Notes: generated by a model not told the origin, from the sequence alone. A stretch of 5,027 nucleotides of DNA from Syntrophobacterales bacterium (GCA_020052215.1 JAGVPN010000412.1:1-5027), one strand, 5' to 3'; counted from the stretch's first letter, positions 1 through 4,953 are shown. Made by a program: numbers and translations.

Positions 1-1911
1 AAGATCACCATCTCCAGCGCCTTTCACCACTATCAGTGGAAAAAGCACACGGTCTATTTGGCCGACACCCCCGGGGATGACAACTTTCTGGCGGATACCC
101 GGGCCGCCCTCCATGTGGCCGACGGCGCCGTGGTGGTGGTGGACGCAGTGGACGGCGTCAAGGTGGGCACCGAAAAGGTCTGGAGCGCGGCCAACCAGCA
201 CAACTTGCCCCGCCTGGTCTTTATCAATAAGATGGACCGGGAGCGGGCCGATTTTCACCAGGCGCTCAAGGAAGTCCGGGAAGTGTTGGAGGTCCAGGCC
301 GTGCCCATCATGCTCCCCATTGGCCGGGAAGCCGGTTTCAAAGGGGTAGTGGATTTGATCAGCCAGAAGGCCTACGTGGCGCCCACCGGGGGCGGCAAGC
401 TGGAAGCGGGCCCCATCCCCGATGACCTGAAGGATGAGGTGGAGATCCTGCGCGGCGATCTGCTCAATTTTGCCGCCGAGAGCGACGACGCTTTGATCGA
501 GAAATTCCTGGAGGAAGGGGAACTCACGCCGGAGGAGATCTACCAGGGACTCCGGGGCGGCACCCTGAAGGGCAATTTCGTGCCGGTGTTGTGCGGGGCG
601 ACCCGGGACAATCTGGGCTACCCGCTGCTCTTAGACGCCATCAACCTCTATCTCCCCGCCCCAGAGGACCGGGGCCCAATCCAGGGGCAGAATCCCACCA
701 CGGGGGCAGAAGCGGTTTTCGAGGCGGACCCGGATGGCCCTCTGGCGGCCCAGGTCTTCAAGACTGTGGCCGACCCCTACGCCGGCCGCCTGTCCATCTT
801 TCGCATTTACTCCGGCGCCATGGCCGCGGACTCCACGGTCCTCAACGCCACCCGGGCGGTGCCGGAACGTTTCGGCCAGCTCTTTCTGCTGGAGGGCAAG
901 GGCCAGAAGGCGGTGCCCAGCCTGGGCCCCGGGGCCTTCGGCGCAGTGGCCAAACTCAAGGAAACAGTCACCGGCGATACCCTGACCGCGGAGGGCAAGC
1001 CCCTCCTGCTGCCGGCCATCCCGTCCTCCCGGCCCATGGTTACCTTCGCGCTGGAACCCAAGAAACAGGGGGAAGAGGACAAGGTCTTCTCTTCGTTCTC
1101 CAAGCTCATCGAAGAAGACCCCTCCCTGAGCCTGACCAGGAACGCCGAGACCAAGGAAATCCTCCTGTCCGGCGTCGGCTCGGTCCATATCGAGGCCACC
1201 GCCGAAAAACTGAAGCGCAAGTTCGGGGTGGAAGTCAACCTGAAGCCCCCCAAGGTGCCGTACCGTGAGACCATCAAGGGTACCGTCAAGGTGCAGGGCA
1301 AACATAAACGCCAGTCCGGCGGCCGGGGGCAATATGGCGACACCTGGCTGGAACTGGAGCCCTTGCCCAAGGGCAGCGGCTTTGAGTTTGTCGACAGGAT
1401 CGTGGGGGGCGCCATCCCCAAACAGTACATCCCCTCGGTGGAAAAAGGCATCGCCGAGGCCAAAAATACCGGCGTCCTGGCCGGCTTCCCGGTGGTGGAT
1501 TTCCGGGTGTCCCTGTATGACGGCTCCTTCCACGACGTGGACTCCTCGGACATGGCCTTTAAAATCGCCGGGTCCAAGGGCTTCAAGAAGGGCTGCGAGC
1601 AGGCCAACCCCACTCTGCTGGAACCCATTATGAAGATGGTGGTCACGGTGCCGGAAGAGAACATGGGGGATATCATCGGCGACCTCAACGGGCGCCGGGG
1701 CCGGGTCCTGGGAGTGGAAGCCGACGGCCGGCAGCAGGTGGTTACCGCCCACGTGCCCATGACCGAGGTGCTGCTCTATGCCCCGGATTTGATCTCCAAG
1801 ACCGGGGGCCGGGGCACCTACGAGATGGAATTCGACCACTACGAAGAGGTCCCGCCCCACCAGGCGGAAAAGATCGTCGCCGAAGCCAGGGCCGCCCAGG
1901 AGAAGGAATAA
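1..1911 (+). CDS. fusA: Elongation factor G-like GTPase (EF-G paralogue type), 5' end cut off by the window
   Basis: This is a translational GTPase of the EF-G family, which in its canonical form drives tRNA/mRNA translocation on the ribosome. The frame is open from base 1, so the real start lies upstream; about 55-65 residues with the P-loop and most of switch I are missing. The visible 636 residues give: G3 DTPGDD at 22-27, G4 NKMD at 76-79, G5-like CGAT at 198-201, domain II from about 247, domain III from about 345, domain IV from about 421 with GKHKRQSGGRGQYG from 433 and the tip motif HDVDSSD from 511, and domain V from about 541 to the TAA. The His of canonical DTPGH is Asp here, and the switch I end reads KITIS instead of GITIT. 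Both point to the EF-G-like paralogue group rather than the main EF-G. No ribosomal-protein or tuf genes follow, unlike the usual str operon. Family assignment is very secure; whether it performs translocation is open. Confidence 0.95.
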   Translation, partial: KITISSAFHHYQWKKHTVYLADTPGDDNFLADTRAALHVADGAVVVVDAVDGVKVGTEKVWSAANQHNLPRLVFINKMDRERADFHQALKEVREVLEVQAVPIMLPIGREAGFKGVVDLISQKAYVAPTGGGKLEAGPIPDDLKDEVEILRGDLLNFAAESDDALIEKFLEEGELTPEEIYQGLRGGTLKGNFVPVLCGATRDNLGYPLLLDAINLYLPAPEDRGPIQGQNPTTGAEAVFEADPDGPLAAQVFKTVADPYAGRLSIFRIYSGAMAADSTVLNATRAVPERFGQLFLLEGKGQKAVPSLGPGAFGAVAKLKETVTGDTLTAEGKPLLLPAIPSSRPMVTFALEPKKQGEEDKVFSSFSKLIEEDPSLSLTRNAETKEILLSGVGSVHIEATAEKLKRKFGVEVNLKPPKVPYRETIKGTVKVQGKHKRQSGGRGQYGDTWLELEPLPKGSGFEFVDRIVGGAIPKQYIPSVEKGIAEAKNTGVLAGFPVVDFRVSLYDGSFHDVDSSDMAFKIAGSKGFKKGCEQANPTLLEPIMKMVVTVPEENMGDIIGDLNGRRGRVLGVEADGRQQVVTAHVPMTEVLLYAPDLISKTGGRGTYEMEFDHYEEVPPHQAEKIVAEARAAQEKE

Positions 1912-1935
1912 AGCAGGGATCAGGGGTCAGGGGTT

Positions 1936-1986
1936 GGTGGCACAGGCGTTCCAGCCTGTGCAGCCGCGTGCTTTCGCCTGTGGCCG
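1936..1986. repeat. REP-like palindromic repeat, copy A (degenerate)
   Basis: An 8-bp perfect stem GCACAGGC/GCCTGTGC (1940-1947 with 1954-1961, 6-base loop) is followed by a weakened second palindrome around 1966-1982. The first ~33 bases match the repeat at 4899-4953 at about 30 positions, starting from TGGT. The second hairpin and the closing outer arm are eroded compared with that copy. It occupies most of the 96-bp gap between the EF-G-like gene and the MOSC gene. There is no T tract after it, so it is not an obvious intrinsic terminator, although the RNA could still fold and protect the upstream 3' end. The family name is an inference from its form. Confidence 0.75.
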
Positions 1987-2007
1987 TAAAGTTTCGGCGG
2001 GGGTAAG

Positions 2008-2535
2008 ATGCCCCTCAGTGACACCATGATGACTTTAGAGAAGAAATCACCAACGCTTCCCGCCCCGGGCCAGAGCGGCCGTATCGTGGCGGTCTCCGTG
2101 TCCGACCGCAAGGGCGTAGTCAAGCACAACGTGGACCAGGCCCGCCTGGTGGTGGAGCACGGCCTGGCCGGCGACGCCCACGCCGAAGGCGGCATCCGCC
2201 AGGTGAGCCTCCTGGCCCGGGAGTCCATCGACAAGATGGTGGCCGCCGGGGCCAAGGTGAAACCCGGGGATTTTGCCGAAAATCTCACCGTTCTCGGCCT
2301 GTCGGTCATGCACCTGCCGGTGGGGACCCGGCTCCAGGTGGGCGGCGAGGTAGAGCTGGAAGTCACCCAGATCGGCAAGACCTGCCACAAGGGCTGCGCT
2401 ATCCGGGAGCTGGTGGGCGACTGCGTCATGCCCCGGGAAGGCATTTTTGCCCGGGTGCTCAAAGAGGGCTTGGTGAAGCCGGGCGATACCATCGAGGTGG
2501 TTTATGTTCCGGGTGGGCATCCTGACGGTAAGTGA
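2008..2535 (+). CDS. MOSC-domain protein (molybdenum cofactor related)
   Basis: The 175-residue product is a small stand-alone MOSC domain, the fold shared with the C-terminal domain of molybdenum cofactor sulfurase. The domain starts near residue 24 (GRIVAVSVSDRKG) and shows HGLAGDAHA at 51-59, RQVSLL at 64-69, GDFAENLT at 87-94, GKTCHKGC at 123-130 and GDCVMPREGIF at 137-147. Cysteines 126, 130 and 139 lie in the conserved C-terminal region; in MOSC proteins a conserved Cys there is thought to carry sulfur or bind the cofactor. No signal peptide is visible, so it is probably cytoplasmic. Its last 32 bp overlap the mogA gene in another frame, which strongly suggests a role in molybdopterin cofactor assembly. 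The start is uncertain: ATG 2008 follows a G-rich stretch (1997-2003), while in-frame ATGs at 2026 and 2029 would remove an unconserved tail. Exact biochemical activity is unknown. Confidence 0.9.
   Translation: MPLSDTMMTLEKKSPTLPAPGQSGRIVAVSVSDRKGVVKHNVDQARLVVEHGLAGDAHAEGGIRQVSLLARESIDKMVAAGAKVKPGDFAENLTVLGLSVMHLPVGTRLQVGGEVELEVTQIGKTCHKGCAIRELVGDCVMPREGIFARVLKEGLVKPGDTIEVVYVPGGHPDGK
2494..2500 (+). promoter_or_regulatory. Ribosome binding site of mogA inside the MOSC gene
   Basis: GAGGTGG lies 3 bases before ATG 2504 and is a good match to the anti-Shine-Dalgarno partner, though slightly close. It decides the mogA start: the mogA frame has a TGA at 2474-2476, so initiation must fall downstream of it, and ATG 2504 is the first ATG. 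Because the site lies within the MOSC coding sequence, ribosomes finishing MOSC would pass over it, which suggests translational coupling. Confidence 0.6.
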
Positions 2536-2995
2536 CCGGGGGCACGCCGGGGAGCGGGCCGACACCGCCGGGCCTGAACTGGGCCGGCTGCTGGACCCCC
2601 GCAACTTTGTGGTAGCCGCCTACGAGATCGTGCCCGACGAACCGGAGGCCATTGCGGCCCAACTGACGGCCTGGAGCGATACCGACGGCCTGGACCTGAT
2701 CCTGACCACCGGGGGCACCGGCCTGAGCCCCCGGGACACCACCCCGGAGGCCACGTTGGCCGTGGCCCAGCGTCTGGTGCCGGGGATAGCCGAGGCCATG
2801 CGGGCCGCGGGCCTGGCCATAACCCCCCACGCCATGCTCTCTCGCGGAGTGGCGGTGATCCGGGGCCGCACCCTGATTATCAACCTCCCCGGCAGCCCCA
2901 AGGGGGCCAGGGAGAATTTGGCCGCGGTAGCCGCGGCCCTGCCCCACGCCCTGGAAAAACTCCGGGGCAGCCCGGCGGAGTGCGGGGCGTCGTGA
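2504..2995 (+). CDS. mogA: Molybdopterin adenylyltransferase (MogA/MoaB family)
   Basis: The 163-residue protein belongs to the MoCF-biosynthesis fold family. MogA enzymes activate molybdopterin with ATP to give adenylyl-molybdopterin, which MoeA then uses for molybdate insertion. Visible marks are the N-terminal strand FRVGILTVSDRG (2-13), VPDE at 43-46, the hallmark TTGGTGLSPRDTTPEA at 68-83 and NLPGSPKG at 127-134. Asp45 and Asp78 fit the two acidic residues known to matter in E. coli MogA. Length matches single-domain MogA/MoaB and is too short for MoeA. It starts inside the MOSC gene (32-bp overlap, +1 frame), so the two are almost surely one transcript. MogA and MoaB cannot be told apart securely by eye; bacterial MoaB-type proteins share these motifs. 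No sign of truncation. Confidence 0.92.
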   Translation: MFRVGILTVSDRGHAGERADTAGPELGRLLDPRNFVVAAYEIVPDEPEAIAAQLTAWSDTDGLDLILTTGGTGLSPRDTTPEATLAVAQRLVPGIAEAMRAAGLAITPHAMLSRGVAVIRGRTLIINLPGSPKGARENLAAVAAALPHALEKLRGSPAECGAS

Positions 2996-3020
2996 AACCT
3001 GGAAGATAGAGTTTAATAAA

Positions 3021-3090
3021 TTGAGGGGAGGCCCGGGGAACATTTTCCGTTTTTTCGTTTTTTCGTAAGGGTCCCCCGCCCTCCCCTCAA
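3021..3090. repeat. Long-spaced G-rich/C-rich inverted repeat
   Basis: TTGAGGGGAGG (3021-3031) is the exact reverse complement of CCTCCCCTCAA (3080-3090). Inside a 3x3 mismatch a further 5 bp pair (GGGGA 3035-3039 with TCCCC 3072-3076), leaving a T-rich apical loop of about 32 bases. One strand is strongly purine-rich in the left arm. It lies 25 bp after the mogA stop in a non-coding region. It could be a large transcript hairpin, a small non-autonomous mobile element, or a decayed repeat; the sequence alone does not decide. Confidence 0.6.
3034..3055 (+). terminator. Possible intrinsic terminator after mogA
   Basis: A short stem CGGGGA/TTTCCG (3034-3039 with 3044-3049, two G-U pairs, 4-base loop) is followed directly by T6 (3050-3055), then CG and another T6 (3058-3063). 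The position about 40 bp after the mogA stop suits transcription termination. The stem is weak and competes with the larger inverted repeat at 3021-3090, so the call is tentative. Confidence 0.4.
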
Positions 3091-3267
3091 ACTCCCCTCC
3101 CATACCCTTCTAATACCGTTTTCGGTTTCCGGTTTTCTGTTTTCGGTCAAAAAGCATAAAAATTATAACAGGTTATTTCTATAATTTGTCGCGTTTGAAA
3201 GAGAACTGGATATAAAATCAAGTTGCCGTCATAAAGGTAATTCTGCTTGATGATGGCATCCCATGTG

Positions 3268-3283
3268 GCGGTGAGGGCACCGC
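3268..3283. repeat. Small GC-rich hairpin
   Basis: GCGGTG (3268-3273) and CACCGC (3278-3283) form a 6-bp perfect stem around AGGG. The surrounding text (GTGAGGGCACCGCTCCTAC) has the look of dispersed intergenic repeats, but only one copy is in the window, so repeat status is an inference. Confidence 0.35.
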
Positions 3284-3392
3284 TCCTACAATTCGGATAA
3301 TTACTGGTTTGACGCCAACTTGGTATCACAGGCTGTGGGTGGGGCAAAACGCCGGAGCAGCACTCTTCAGCGCCAACAGGCGGGAGCACACT

Positions 3393-3417
3393 AAAAAGGG
3401 CAGACCTTGGTCTGCCC
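3393..3417 (-). terminator. Rho-independent terminator of the L,D-transpeptidase gene
   Basis: Read on the minus strand, GGGCAGACC AA GGTCTGCCC forms a 9-bp perfect stem followed immediately by five T residues (plus-strand A 3393-3397). It lies 55 bp beyond the stop codon of the minus-strand gene. On the plus strand no T tract follows the stem, so it is directional and belongs to the transpeptidase transcript. Confidence 0.85.
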
Positions 3418-3434
3418 CTTAAGCGCGCCCTGTG

Positions 3435-3461
3435 GCGGCCGATCCCAGTAGAGCCGGCCGC
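3435..3461 (-). other. GC hairpin in the 3' leader-out of the transpeptidase transcript
   Basis: GCGGCCG (3435-3441) pairs with CGGCCGC (3455-3461), a 7-bp perfect stem with a 13-base loop. It sits between the stop codon (3473-3475) and the terminator stem at 3398-3417. It may stabilise the 3' end of the mRNA. There is no T tract of its own on either strand. Confidence 0.4.
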
Positions 3462-3472
3462 GACATATTATG

Positions 3473-4111
3473 CTATTGTTTAGTGATGACGATCAGGGTT
3501 TGCTTATTCACCAGGGGATAGATCTCCTGCAGGTCTTTATTGAGCAAGGAAATGCAGCCCTTGGTCCAGTTTTGCCCGGTGATGTTCCGGTAAGGGTCTT
3601 CAGTCCCATGGATGCCGACCTGACCGCCGATGTCCGCCTCCGGGGGAATAACCCCGGCCTTTTTAGCCCGGCCGAACTTCAGCCAGTTCTGGGTGTTGGG
3701 ATAATCCAGCCAGATAAAGCTGTCCCACTTGGGGTGGGGGTACTTGGCCCGGACCCGGTACACCCCTTCCGGGGTGCAGGTATCACCCTGGCACAACTTA
3801 TCGTTGAGCGGGTCGTTTCCCAGGACCACGGGAAAAGTCTTAATGGGCGTCAGACCCCGATAACAGGTGAGTTTACGGCTGATTTTATGGATCACGATGA
3901 CCGTGGGCTTATCACGATTAATATCGTAACCATTTTCGGTTAACACTTTTGCGACGTATTGTTGTTCCGGCGTCAGTTGGGTTTGTTGTTGTTGATACTC
4001 AGGCAGCGGCACGTCCAGGGTGGCGGTTTCGGGCTTCCCCAGGCCCCCGCCGCACCCTGCGCCCCCCGCCAAAAGCAGCACCGCGCACATGAAATAAAAT
4101 AAGTTACGCAT
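3473..4111 (-). CDS. L,D-transpeptidase (YkuD domain), predicted lipoprotein
   Basis: The 212-residue product is a YkuD-family peptidoglycan L,D-transpeptidase, which forms 3-3 crosslinks or attaches proteins to the wall through a catalytic Cys. Residues 1-20 are a lipoprotein signal: MRN, a hydrophobic core, and AGGAGC with Cys20 as the lipidation site (the -3 Gly is less usual). A Gln-rich linker follows (39-52), and the YkuD domain runs from about 70 to 211. GDTCTPEGVYRV (109-120) and the active-site block IHGTEDPYRN (167-176) to NWTKGCISLLNKD (181-193) give His168 and catalytic Cys186. Extra cysteines at 83, 107 and 112 could form a disulfide. The protein would act in the periplasm, anchored to a membrane. 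The start ATG at 4111 is supported by the signal peptide, a G7 ribosome-binding tract and a promoter. It is monocistronic: divergent from the NYN gene and ended by its own terminator. Substrate choice is not visible. Confidence 0.93.
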   Translation of the reverse strand: MRNLFYFMCAVLLLAGGAGCGGGLGKPETATLDVPLPEYQQQQTQLTPEQQYVAKVLTENGYDINRDKPTVIVIHKISRKLTCYRGLTPIKTFPVVLGNDPLNDKLCQGDTCTPEGVYRVRAKYPHPKWDSFIWLDYPNTQNWLKFGRAKKAGVIPPEADIGGQVGIHGTEDPYRNITGQNWTKGCISLLNKDLQEIYPLVNKQTLIVITKQ

Positions 4112-4118
4112 TTTTTTT

Positions 4119-4128
4119 ACACCCCCCC
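4119..4128 (-). promoter_or_regulatory. Homopolymeric ribosome-binding region of the transpeptidase gene
   Basis: On the minus strand seven G residues (4122-4128) followed by TGT and then seven A residues lead straight into the ATG at 4111. The G tract is the only plausible Shine-Dalgarno site, with about 10 bases to the start. Both tracts are slippage-prone, so the spacing could vary between cells. Confidence 0.5.
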
Positions 4129-4157
4129 ATTACGATGGTATAACGTAACAGGTGCCT

Positions 4158-4186
4158 ACTATAACAAGGAATTTTCATATTTACAA
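4158..4186 (-). promoter_or_regulatory. Sigma70-like promoter of the transpeptidase gene
   Basis: On the minus strand TTGTAA (4181-4186, 4 of 6 to TTGACA) and TATAGT (4158-4163, 5 of 6 to TATAAT) are separated by exactly 17 bp in AT-rich DNA. The start of transcription would be near 4151, giving a leader of about 40 bases that contains the G7 ribosome-binding tract. Prediction by eye only. Confidence 0.65.
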
Positions 4187-4239
4187 CATTAATCTTGTAT
4201 GAAACGTATTTTACTGCATTATTGGGGCACGATATTGCC

Positions 4240-4749
4240 ATGCACCTCATTGTTGACGGCTATAACGTAATTAGGCAGTCACCCCGGTTGCAGTTTCTGG
4301 ATGTCATGGACCTGCAGGCCGGCCGGGACGCCTTGCTGGAACTGCTGGCCCATTATCGCCGCCGGTCCCATCACCAGATTACCGTGGTGTTTGACGGCTG
4401 GCAGCACGGCGATCTTAAAGAAAGCCGGGACCGGCATCAGGGCATCTCGATCATTTATTCCCGCCGGGGGGAACGGGCCGACGAAGTCATCAAGAGGTTG
4501 CTGCACCAGGAGCGGGAACGCGCCCTGGTGGTCACCTCCGATCGGGAGATCCAGGGGTGCGCTGAGCAGGCCAAGGCAGCCTGGATCAACGCCAGTCAGT
4601 TTGAGTTGTCTCATCTGCACGATCCGGCAGGGGCGGCTGACCCTGACGCCGAGGCGAACTCCACAGCCCGGGGCACCCACAAGAAGGGCCCGGCCCGGCG
4701 CTTATCCAAGCGACTGCGCCAGCGCCAGCAGCGATTAAAGAAGCTGTGA
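4240..4749 (+). CDS. YacP/Rae1-like NYN-domain protein, putative ribonuclease
   Basis: The 169-residue protein has the NYN (PIN-like nuclease) fold of the YacP family. The best studied member, B. subtilis Rae1, is an endoribonuclease that cuts mRNA in the ribosomal A site. Visible marks are VDGYNVI at 5-11 with Asp6 and Asn9, VVFDGW at 49-54 with Asp52, ERADEVI at 78-84 with Asp81, and VVTSDREI at 97-104 with Asp101; together these form the expected acidic, metal-binding site. The C-terminus is strongly basic (HKKG at 147, then an Arg/Lys/Gln-rich helix to the end), suited to RNA or ribosome binding. Length equals the usual ~170 residues. I chose ATG 4240 because the family begins directly with the M-x-LIVDGYN strand; the in-frame TTG 4195 would add 15 unconserved residues over the promoter region. 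The Shine-Dalgarno site is weak (GGGG 4224-4227). It is divergent from the transpeptidase gene. Nuclease activity is inferred. Confidence 0.87.
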   Translation: MHLIVDGYNVIRQSPRLQFLDVMDLQAGRDALLELLAHYRRRSHHQITVVFDGWQHGDLKESRDRHQGISIIYSRRGERADEVIKRLLHQERERALVVTSDREIQGCAEQAKAAWINASQFELSHLHDPAGAADPDAEANSTARGTHKKGPARRLSKRLRQRQQRLKKL

Positions 4750-4811
4750 CACTTTGGAATGGTATCAGCACTGTCCGGTCAGGAAATTGCATGAGGTTGT
4801 TGCCCCCCCAA

Positions 4812-4840
4812 CCCTCTCCCCCCGAAGCGGGGGGAGAGGG
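4812..4840. repeat. Perfect 12-bp C-rich/G-rich palindrome
   Basis: CCCTCTCCCCCC (4812-4823) and GGGGGGAGAGGG (4829-4840) are perfect reverse complements around a GAAGC loop. It begins 63 bp after the NYN stop codon. The stem would be very stable in RNA, but no T tract follows, so a classical terminator is not supported. The CCCTCTCCC...GGGAGAGGG form is a common dispersed palindrome in many bacterial genomes, and a shorter relative lies at 5006-5024. Confidence 0.75.
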
Positions 4841-4898
4841 AGTAGGTTAAGTCGCCGGGTTTAACGACCGAAGCGCCTTATACCACTTCGCACCCAAA

Positions 4899-4953
4899 TG
4901 GTAGCACAGGCTTTCCAGCCTGTGCAGACGCAGGCTAAAGCCTGCGGCTACCA
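4899..4953. repeat. REP-like bipartite palindrome, copy B (well preserved)
   Basis: Two adjacent hairpins lie within an outer inverted repeat. Hairpin 1 is GCACAGGCT/AGCCTGTGC (4904-4912 with 4917-4925, 9 bp, TTCC loop). Hairpin 2 is CGCAGGCT/AGCCTGCG (4929-4936 with 4939-4946, 8 bp on paper, tight loop). The ends TGGTA (4899-4903) and TACCA (4949-4953) are complementary and would close a cloverleaf-like form. The first part matches the repeat at 1936-1986. The form recalls REP elements mobilised by RAYT transposases, but no such transposase is in the window. Confidence 0.8.

Larger units (their letters stand above)
2996..3472. other. Convergent intergenic region without a gene
   Basis: This 477-bp stretch separates mogA (plus) from the transpeptidase gene (minus). 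I see no convincing coding sequence: the only open frame (minus strand, 3147-3389) is AT-rich, has no recognisable domain and crosses repeat-like DNA. In order it holds a T-rich possible mogA terminator, an 11-bp inverted repeat with long spacing, a run of CGTTTT/GGTTTTC-like repeats (about 3040-3147), an AT-rich stretch with an 8-bp inverted repeat AAATTATA/TATAATTT (3160-3167 with 3180-3187), a small GC hairpin at 3268-3283, a fragment resembling the REP-like repeat near 3333, and the minus-strand terminator. The low GC between about 3145 and 3250 contrasts with the genes on its left. Confidence 0.7.
4112..4239. other. Divergent promoter region between the transpeptidase and NYN genes
   Basis: This 128-bp AT-rich spacer serves genes leaving in both directions. 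The minus-strand promoter at 4158-4186 is clear. For the plus-strand NYN gene I see only poor candidates, such as TTTACA at 4180 with TATTTT at 4207, whose 21-bp spacing is too long. TATAAC appears twice (4139-4144 and 4160-4165) without a good partner -35 box. Confidence 0.5.

Noticed and set aside
58..60. TTG as start of the EF-G-like gene
   Set aside because: The frame is open to base 1, and residues before it (KITIS ... HTVYLADTPG) align with the switch I end of EF-G, so the true start is outside the window.
591..1268. Plus-strand open frame in a second frame within the EF-G-like gene
   Set aside because: The translation is Arg/Gly/Pro-rich low-complexity sequence with no recognisable motif, as expected from an out-of-frame reading.
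631..1860. Long minus-strand open frame (409 codons) opposite the EF-G-like gene, and another at 807-1760
   Set aside because: Both are shadows of a GC-rich coding strand; the translations show no domain, and the plus strand encodes an unmistakable EF-G-like protein.
2090..2560. Apparent internal duplication: VSVSDRKG in MOSC and TVSDRG in MogA
   Set aside because: The match is only a few residues, and each belongs to the known N-terminal strand of its own family.
2047..3103. Minus-strand open frames opposite the MOSC and mogA genes
   Set aside because: They are His/Gly/Pro-rich shadows without motifs, while the plus strand has two clear families.
3147..3389. Minus-strand 80-codon open frame in the intergenic region
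   Set aside because: No ribosome-binding site, no motif, and it runs through AT-rich and repeat-like DNA.
3470..3943. Plus-strand open frame of 157 codons antisense to the transpeptidase gene
   Set aside because: No domain is visible, and the minus strand has a full YkuD protein with signal peptide, promoter and terminator.
4195..4239. TTG 4195 as start of the NYN gene
   Set aside because: It adds 15 residues before the conserved first strand, and it lies in the promoter spacer; ATG 4240 fits the family start.
4812..4840. Intrinsic terminator for the NYN gene
   Set aside because: The stem is strong but no T tract follows on the plus strand, so I list it only as a palindromic repeat.
1936..4953. 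CRISPR array or paired transposon ends formed by the two REP-like copies
   Set aside because: Only two copies lie about 3 kb apart in the same orientation, without spacers or a transposase between them.
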